Part shown: positions 14,043 through 18,852 of the stretch, piece after piece
How positions within the stretch are numbered: position 1 is the first letter of the stretch
How the letters are laid out: every line of letters starts with the position of its first letter
Assembly: GCA_937901445.1 (NCBI GenBank)
Contig: CALDHY010000064.1
Span: 1-18,852, forward strand
Length of the DNA stretch: 18,852 nucleotides
Source of the DNA: an uncultured Selenomonadales bacterium
GTDB lineage: Bacteria; Bacillota; Negativicutes; Selenomonadales; Selenomonadaceae
Direction: 5' to 3'
Made by a program: the position numbers and the translations under genes
Notes under the pieces: generated by a model
Databases searched by the model: none
The model's input: only the letters and a program-made list of their open reading frames with translations
Told to the model about the DNA's origin: nothing

Positions 14043-14426
14043 TTATGCAAGTTTTCTGATTGAACGTGAACGAATTGCGCTAAGTTCAATTTCTTCAAGA
14101 GTTTTGCCGAGTTGTGCCTCAACCGCCGCAACGAATGTACCTTCAGCAAGCGGGCAGTCTATGATTTTTAAATTTGAACGTTTCAAAATTTCAACCGCCA
14201 TTTCTGCCGTTAAAATCGAACTGCCAATATCAGCAATTAACGCCACGCCGTCATCTGAATAAATTTTTTTAACCGCGCCAATAATTTTTCTGCAACTTGT
14301 ACCCATACTGCCGTCATCCATACCGCCCGCCGCAATTATCGGCACGTCCGGAGCCATCATCTTTGCAACTTCAACAACGCCTTCAGCAAGTCTGCTTGAG
14401 TGTGACGCTACCACAATTCCAACCAT
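14043..14426 (-). CDS. dhaM: DhaM-type PTS phosphocarrier domain (EIIA-Man fold), orphan
   Basis: 127 aa. DhaM passes phosphate from HPr to the ADP bound in DhaL during PTS-driven phosphorylation of dihydroxyacetone. The N-terminus GIVVASHSSRLAEGVVEVA has the active-site His at position 9. PIIAAGGMDDGSMGTS and DDGVALIADIGSSILTAEMA are conserved family segments that separate DhaM from the mannose EIIA domain. ATG start, GGAGG 10 nt upstream. The gene is single-domain and complete. No dhaK or dhaL is in the window; the gene stands alone between the tRNA cluster and ppaC. It may serve a kinase encoded elsewhere or act as a regulator. Confidence 0.82.
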   Translation of the reverse strand: MVGIVVASHSSRLAEGVVEVAKMMAPDVPIIAAGGMDDGSMGTSCRKIIGAVKKIYSDDGVALIADIGSSILTAEMAVEILKRSNLKIIDCPLAEGTFVAAVEAQLGKTLEEIELSAIRSRSIRKLA

Positions 14427-14449
14427 CTGGAAAATTCCTCCGCCAAATA

Positions 14450-14521
14450 TAGGAGCTAGGGATTAGGGGCTAAGGACCAGGGATTTTTTCAGCCTTTAAC
14501 ACCTGACGCCTAACCTTAAAC
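14450..14521. repeat. Inverted-arm tandem heptamer array
   Basis: The left arm has five 7-base units (14450-14484): TAGGAGC, TAGGGAT, TAGGGGC, TAAGGAC, CAGGGAT. After TTTTTC the right arm (14491-14521), read on the opposite strand, continues a 7-base period with units such as TTAGGCG and TCAGGTG. It lies in the divergent gap between the DhaM-like gene and ppaC and shares the AGGGATTTTTT core with the array at 16343. The rest of the 258-bp gap is A/T-rich, with the ppaC promoter. Confidence 0.8.
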
Positions 14522-14611
14522 ACAACAATTTTTCAAAATTATAATATTTCAAAAAAACTGTGTCAATTATGACAGCCGCGCAAAAATTTTTGTAACTTAA
14601 AAAAAATTAAA

Positions 14612-14640
14612 TAGACATTGCAAAAAATTTTAGCTATAAT
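14612..14640 (+). promoter_or_regulatory. Promoter of ppaC
   Basis: TAGACA (14612-14617), 17-bp spacer, TATAAT (14635-14640). Confidence 0.72.
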
Positions 14641-14684
14641 TTTTCAAGTTAGTATTTTGGAAATTTTGAATGGAGGCTTAATTA

Positions 14685-16337
14685 ATGAAGGGAACTGCAA
14701 AACCAATTTATGTTATCGGACACAGAAACCCCGATACAGATTCAATTTGTTCGGCGATTGGCTATTCACATTTGAAACAAGCGTTGGGCGTCAATGCCGT
14801 CCCTGCGCGTTGCGGCAAAATTAATAATGAAACAAAGTACGCGCTTGAATATTTCAAAATGGATCAGCCGTTTCTTGTTACAGATTTATATCCCCGCGTT
14901 AAAGACGTTACGCTTGAATGTAAAACCGTCGTTCGTCAACATGATACACTGCGTCATTTGGGCGAAGTTATGCGCAAAAGTGATTTAAAATCTGTGCCGG
15001 TTACTGACAGCAACGGCGAACTTGTCGGTATTGTTACAGTCGGCGATTTGGCAAAACGTTATTTTTTGGAATTGGGCTTACAAAGTTTGGTTGATATGCG
15101 CGTGCGTTATCGTGATATTATTCAAGCTACGGAATCAAAAGTTTTGGTTGCCGCCGATGAAAATGAATTTATTGAAGGCAGTATCAAAATTGCGGCGGGC
15201 AGTGTCGAAACAACGCTTGCAAGTCTCAAGCCGAAAGATATTGTACTTGTAGGCGACAGGAGCATTGACACTTTAAGAAAAATTATCCATTGCGGTATTT
15301 CTTGTATGATTGTTACCGGCGGTTGCAGAGTTGCGGCTGAAGCATTGGCAGAGGCGGCTACTGAAAAAATTTTCGTACTTGCCACGCCTTATGATACTTA
15401 CACAGTCGGACGCCTTTTAAATCAGTGCGTACCAATTCGCCGTATTATGCACTCCGAGCCAATTTGTTTCCGCCCGATGGATTTACTTTCTGATATTAAG
15501 GGCGTAATGGACGAAAACAGATTCAGAAGTTATCCCGTTGTTGAAAATAATAAACTTGTCGGAATTGTCAGCGCGGATGAAATTATGTTGCCGGAACGCG
15601 AGAAAGTTATTCTTGTTGACCACAACGAACGCGGACAAGCCGTTGAGGGTATTGAAGACGCAAAAATTGTTGAAATTATCGACCACCACAGATTAGGCGG
15701 CGTTCAAACTTCAGAGCCTATTTATATTCGTCAAGAGCCGGTAGGTTGCACTTGTACAATCGTTGCAAATATGCATTGGGATGCTGATATTGAAATTCCG
15801 CCGTCAATCGCAGGGCTTTTACTTTCTGCAATTATTTCTGATACAGTTTTATTTAAATCCCCAACTTGCACGAATAAAGACAGAAAAACCGCTGAAAAAT
15901 TGGCAGAAATTGCGGGCGTTGACTTGAAAGAATACGGCTTGGCAATGCTTCGCGCAGGCGCAGGAATTGGCGGCAAAACTCCTACCGAAATTGCGAAAAA
16001 TGACTTGAAAGAATTTAAAATTGGCGATTACAGAATTATTGTAAGTCAAATTTCTGTTATGGATCCCAAAGAAGTTCTTGACATTGAAGAAAAAATTATT
16101 GACGTTATGGCGGATAACTGCGAACGTGAAGGTTTCGATATGCACTTGTTGATGGTTACAGATATTTTGGAAGAATCAACCTATTTGCTTTACGCGGGTT
16201 CGCCCAAAACTTTAATTGGCGAGGCGTTCAAGAAAGATGCAAGCGGTACTCACGTTTATTTGCCGGGCGTCATGAGCCGCAAAAAACAAATTATCCCGCC
16301 ACTTAGTGAGGCTGTTAAAAGAATTAAACCGCAGTGA
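14685..16337 (+). CDS. ppaC: Manganese-dependent inorganic pyrophosphatase with CBS and DRTGG domains
   Basis: Hydrolyses pyrophosphate to phosphate, pulling biosynthetic reactions forward in the cytoplasm. A family II (DHH) enzyme. Metal-binding motif GHRNPDTDS at residues 12-20, DHH at 333-335 and the substrate-binding SRKKQ at 531-535. Between the first part and the DHH half lies the regulatory insert: CBS (about 75-130), DRTGG (about 140-245), CBS (about 255-305). In related clostridial enzymes such CBS pairs bind AMP/ADP (inhibiting) and ATP or diadenosine polyphosphates (activating), so activity probably follows energy state. 550 aa, complete. ATG start with GGAGG 8 nt upstream. Confidence 0.95.
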   Translation: MKGTAKPIYVIGHRNPDTDSICSAIGYSHLKQALGVNAVPARCGKINNETKYALEYFKMDQPFLVTDLYPRVKDVTLECKTVVRQHDTLRHLGEVMRKSDLKSVPVTDSNGELVGIVTVGDLAKRYFLELGLQSLVDMRVRYRDIIQATESKVLVAADENEFIEGSIKIAAGSVETTLASLKPKDIVLVGDRSIDTLRKIIHCGISCMIVTGGCRVAAEALAEAATEKIFVLATPYDTYTVGRLLNQCVPIRRIMHSEPICFRPMDLLSDIKGVMDENRFRSYPVVENNKLVGIVSADEIMLPEREKVILVDHNERGQAVEGIEDAKIVEIIDHHRLGGVQTSEPIYIRQEPVGCTCTIVANMHWDADIEIPPSIAGLLLSAIISDTVLFKSPTCTNKDRKTAEKLAEIAGVDLKEYGLAMLRAGAGIGGKTPTEIAKNDLKEFKIGDYRIIVSQISVMDPKEVLDIEEKIIDVMADNCEREGFDMHLLMVTDILEESTYLLYAGSPKTLIGEAFKKDASGTHVYLPGVMSRKKQIIPPLSEAVKRIKPQ

Positions 16338-16342
16338 TTTTC

Positions 16343-16391
16343 AGGGAATAGGGATTAAGGATTAAGGATTAAGGATTAAGGGCTAGGGATT
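16343..16391. repeat. Tandem heptamer array after ppaC
   Basis: Seven 7-base units in a row: AGGGAAT, AGGGATT, AAGGATT three times, AAGGGCT, AGGGATT. The last two units form the left arm of the ppaC terminator. Same unit type and same AGGGATTTTTT core as the array at 14450. Confidence 0.88.
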
Positions 16392-16409
16392 TTTTCCTTA
16401 GTCTTTTTT
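16381..16409 (+). terminator. Terminator of ppaC built from the heptamer array
   Basis: GGCTAGGG (16381-16388) pairs with CCTTAGTC (16396-16403) with two G-T pairs and a 7-base loop, followed by six T (16404-16409). Confidence 0.72.
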
Positions 16410-16435
16410 GTTGGAAAAAAATTTTGTACTATACC

Positions 16436-16465
16436 TTGACAAACACAAGTCGGGGGGGGTATTAT
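16436..16465 (+). promoter_or_regulatory. Promoter with a G8 tract in its spacer (metallopeptidase gene)
   Basis: Consensus -35 TTGACA (16436-16441) and -10 TATTAT (16460-16465), 18 bp apart. The spacer ends in eight G in a row (16452-16459) touching the -10. One G fewer would give the ideal 17-bp spacing. The ribosome site GAGGAGGG follows at 16486-16493. Confidence 0.75.
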
Positions 16466-16500
16466 ATATTTGATATAGATAATTTGAGGAGGGATTTTTT

Positions 16501-18821
16501 ATGGCAACGCAACAGGATGTTATCAAAAGTTTTATGGCGTCGTTGGACAAAACAACTTTGAGCGGCACGGCGGCGGTTGATGAGGCAATACAAGCTTGTT
16601 CAGATTTTAACAGCTTGCAGGAAGTTATTACTCAAATGGTTAGCGATTGTCGCACTGTTAATAACGCTAAGAATTTTCTGCTGAATTACTGCGGGATAAA
16701 TCTTGACAACGACGACACGGGCGCAATTACCGGCTGGGACGTGGGTGGATCCGTTGTCAAAGACTCTGAAGACATTGTACCGGAAACGGGCGAATTGATT
16801 AACTTTACCGGCAATTCTTTTACTGTCAACGGTTTAACACTTCAGCTTGAAGAAAATTTTGATGATTTAACAGATAACCAAAAATTTATTTGGCAAGGAC
16901 TGTACACTTGGTGGGCAAAAGGCGCACTTGATTTAATTGCTGAATCGTATGGAAATAATTTTGCCTTTGATTCAAATTCTTCTGCAACTATCAATACTTT
17001 ATATGTTTATTTTGGTGAATACAAAAACGCTTTGGCTTGGATAGGAGGTTCAAGTTATTTAGGTATTAGCAATAATTATTACGGGAATAATATTAATACT
17101 GTCAATCCCAATGGATTAGGGTCAGATCCTAAATTTTATCTTGACCGTATGCTTGCGCACGAATTAACTCACGCTACAATGATAGCAAATATTGAGTGTT
17201 TTTCATCTTTACCAGACTTTATAATTGAAGGAATGGCAGAATTAACTCACGGTATTGATGATGAAAGAAGAAGTTTAATTTTAAATTTAGCTGACTATCC
17301 TGCTACGATAGAAAATTTCTTCAAGAGGTTAGTTTATACTGGGGATACTGCATATTCAGTGGGATATATGCTCCTGCGCTACCTTGCAAAACAAGCGGCT
17401 AATGAAGATAATGTTGTAAATAACACAGAATCAGAAGTAACTTTGAATGGTACTGTTTCAGACAATAACATTTTCAACTGCGGCGATAAAGTTTCAATTT
17501 ATGGAGGCGCGGGAAATGATGGAATTGAAAATTATTCCAATTATTCTTACATAGATGCGAGCGCAGGTGATGATTGGATTTACATTAAAGGGCATTATGT
17601 AACAATTAATAGTGGTTCCGGTAATGACACAATCAAAGAAATTCAAGGTTATGATAATCAAGTTTACACTGATGAAGGTAACGACTTAATCATTAACGCC
17701 GGAGGTACAATCGACGGCGGCGCGGGTAATGACACTTTAATTTCAGTTGAAGGCGCAGTTTTCGGCGGCGACGGCAACGATTTAATCATAAGTGCCAGTG
17801 GTACCATAAATAGCGGCAAGGGTAATGATACAATAGATGGTAGCGATACTGATAAACACGGGCGTTTGTATCAATATGCAAACGGAGACGGCGCAGATGT
17901 TATCATTGGCTTCAATTCTTTTGATACGCTTGAAATTACTTCCGGCACTTACAGCACAATGAAAAGCGGCAATAATTTAATTGTCAACGTTGGCAGCGGT
18001 TCAATCACTATCAAAGATATTTACGCTGAAAGTACAAAAATTCATATCAAAGACGCGGGCGGAAATGTTGTAACTTTAAATGACTGGAGCATAATGAGCG
18101 GCACTTCAGGCGCAGATAGTCTTTATAACGTTGATAACAATGTAACGATAAGCGGATTGGGCGGCAATGACACAATCGAAAATTACGGTAATACTGTTTC
18201 AATTAGCGGCGGTACAGGTAATGATACAATTAAAAGTGAAGGTTATGAAATTACAATTAATGGCGGTGAAGGAAACGATTACATTGATGCCGCAGAAGAA
18301 AATATAATTTATGGCGATAAGGGTAATGACACAATTATCGGCAGTTATAGTACAATTTATGGTGGTGCCGGCAATGACAGTATTATAAGTCATACAGGTT
18401 CTAGTAATACGGTTGATGGTGGAGATGGTAATGATATTATTACTAGTTTTGACGGTGCATCACTAATGGGCGGTTTAGGTGATGATATAGTTTCTCTTCG
18501 TATGGCATGGTATGAAGGAACAGCGACAATTAGCGGTGGTATCGGCAATGACACTATGTATTATGGAAATTTTGCCTCTGATGGGATAGCTGCAATGTAT
18601 TATGGAGAAAATAAACAAAATCGTTACCGCGCTATTTATCAATATGCAAGCGGCGACGGCGCAGATGTTATTGAAGGTTTTACAAAATATGACGCAATAT
18701 CAATAACCGGCGGCAGTTATTCAACCATAGTTAGTGGCAATGATATTATCGTTAGAGTTGGCAGCGGTTCAATCACTCTCAAAGACGCCAAAGATATTGA
18801 GGAACTGAACATTGACGGTAC
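16501..18821 (+). CDS. Predicted zinc metallopeptidase with RTX-type calcium-binding repeats (3' end missing)
   Basis: At least 774 aa. An N-terminal region of about 65 aa (MATQQDVIKSFMASLDKTT...) has no Sec signal. The peptidase domain has HELTH at 220-224 and E243 in the EGMAE motif 19 residues on, the layout of gluzincins (peptidase MA type). From about 335 to the end come some 15 glycine-rich nonapeptides (GGxGNDxI type) that bind calcium as a beta roll. They fall in two blocks, each closed by the same module, YQYA(N/S)GDGADVI...VGSGSIT(I/L)KD, at 457 and 713. Such proteins are usually exported by a type I system using a C-terminal signal, which would lie beyond the contig end. The apparent last codons DRKSVV and stop TAG (18841-18843) are adapter sequence. 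ATG start, 7 nt after the ribosome site. The substrate is unknown. Confidence 0.85.
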
Positions 18822-18852
18822 AGATCGGAAGAGCGTCGTGTAGGGAAAGAGT
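18822..18852. other. Illumina sequencing adapter left in the assembly
   Basis: The last 31 bases start AGATCGGAAGAGCGTCGTG and match, over their full length, the reverse complement of the standard Illumina TruSeq universal adapter (read-2 side). It is not genomic, and it marks the contig end. Confidence 0.96.

Noticed and set aside
13879..14262. 127-codon frame beginning MPEWLKGADCKSVAF
   Set aside because: It starts inside tRNA-Tyr, crosses two terminators and runs antisense to the DhaM-like gene; it is a well-known false ORF type.
14618..14623. TTGCAA as the -35 of ppaC
   Set aside because: It is only 11 bp from the -10; TAGACA at 14612 gives 17 bp.
17500..18780. Glycine-rich repeats as DNA repeats or a mobile element
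   Set aside because: They are in-frame protein repeats of the RTX type with codon variation, so the repetition is at protein level.

Overview
The window looks like chromosomal DNA from a Gram-negative-type Firmicute (Negativicutes, Selenomonadales-like, probably from a gut or rumen metagenome). This is inferred from several things together: A-rich DNA with strong GGAGG ribosome sites; frequent TTG and GTG starts; the rph-rdgB-yfcE gene order; a CBS/DRTGG-type manganese pyrophosphatase; and RTX-type calcium-binding repeats, which fit a cell with an outer membrane. No transposase, integrase, phage gene or CRISPR array is seen. The last 31 bases (18822-18852) are an Illumina adapter, so the window is a contig that ends inside a gene.

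Layout. 1-195 is the tail of an unidentified gene. 193-288 is an inverted-arm array of 8-bp units sitting directly before the ribosome site of a 1013-aa single-chain restriction-modification enzyme (nuclease, N6-adenine methylase and two target-recognition domains, 306-3347). A MATE efflux pump overlaps its stop. After a small secreted protein on the minus strand comes an MqsR toxin with an MqsA-like antitoxin that has lost both the zinc cysteines and the helix-turn-helix domain. Next is an RNase E/G homologue that stops just after its catalytic core. A Tat-type amidase and a membrane protein form a minus-strand pair at 7133-8460. Divergent from them is an SbmA/YddA-like ABC transporter coupled to an RluB-type pseudouridine synthase.

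The second half holds a bidirectional terminator, a 45-aa membrane peptide, the minus-strand operon rph-rdgB-yfcE, and a five-gene tRNA cluster (Gly, Gly, Met/Ile-CAU, Arg, Tyr) behind a perfect-consensus promoter. After these come an orphan DhaM-type phosphocarrier (minus), the pyrophosphatase ppaC, and a gene for a predicted zinc metallopeptidase with RTX repeats whose 3' end is missing.

Themes. Slippage-prone DNA sits at expression-control points: the 8-bp array before the restriction enzyme, 7-bp arrays flanking ppaC, and a run of eight G between the -35 and -10 of the RTX metallopeptidase gene. The last is the layout of classic phase-variable promoters. A second theme is RNA metabolism with unusual, shortened proteins: MqsR, a minimal antitoxin and a truncated RNase E/G packed within 1.6 kb and probably co-transcribed.
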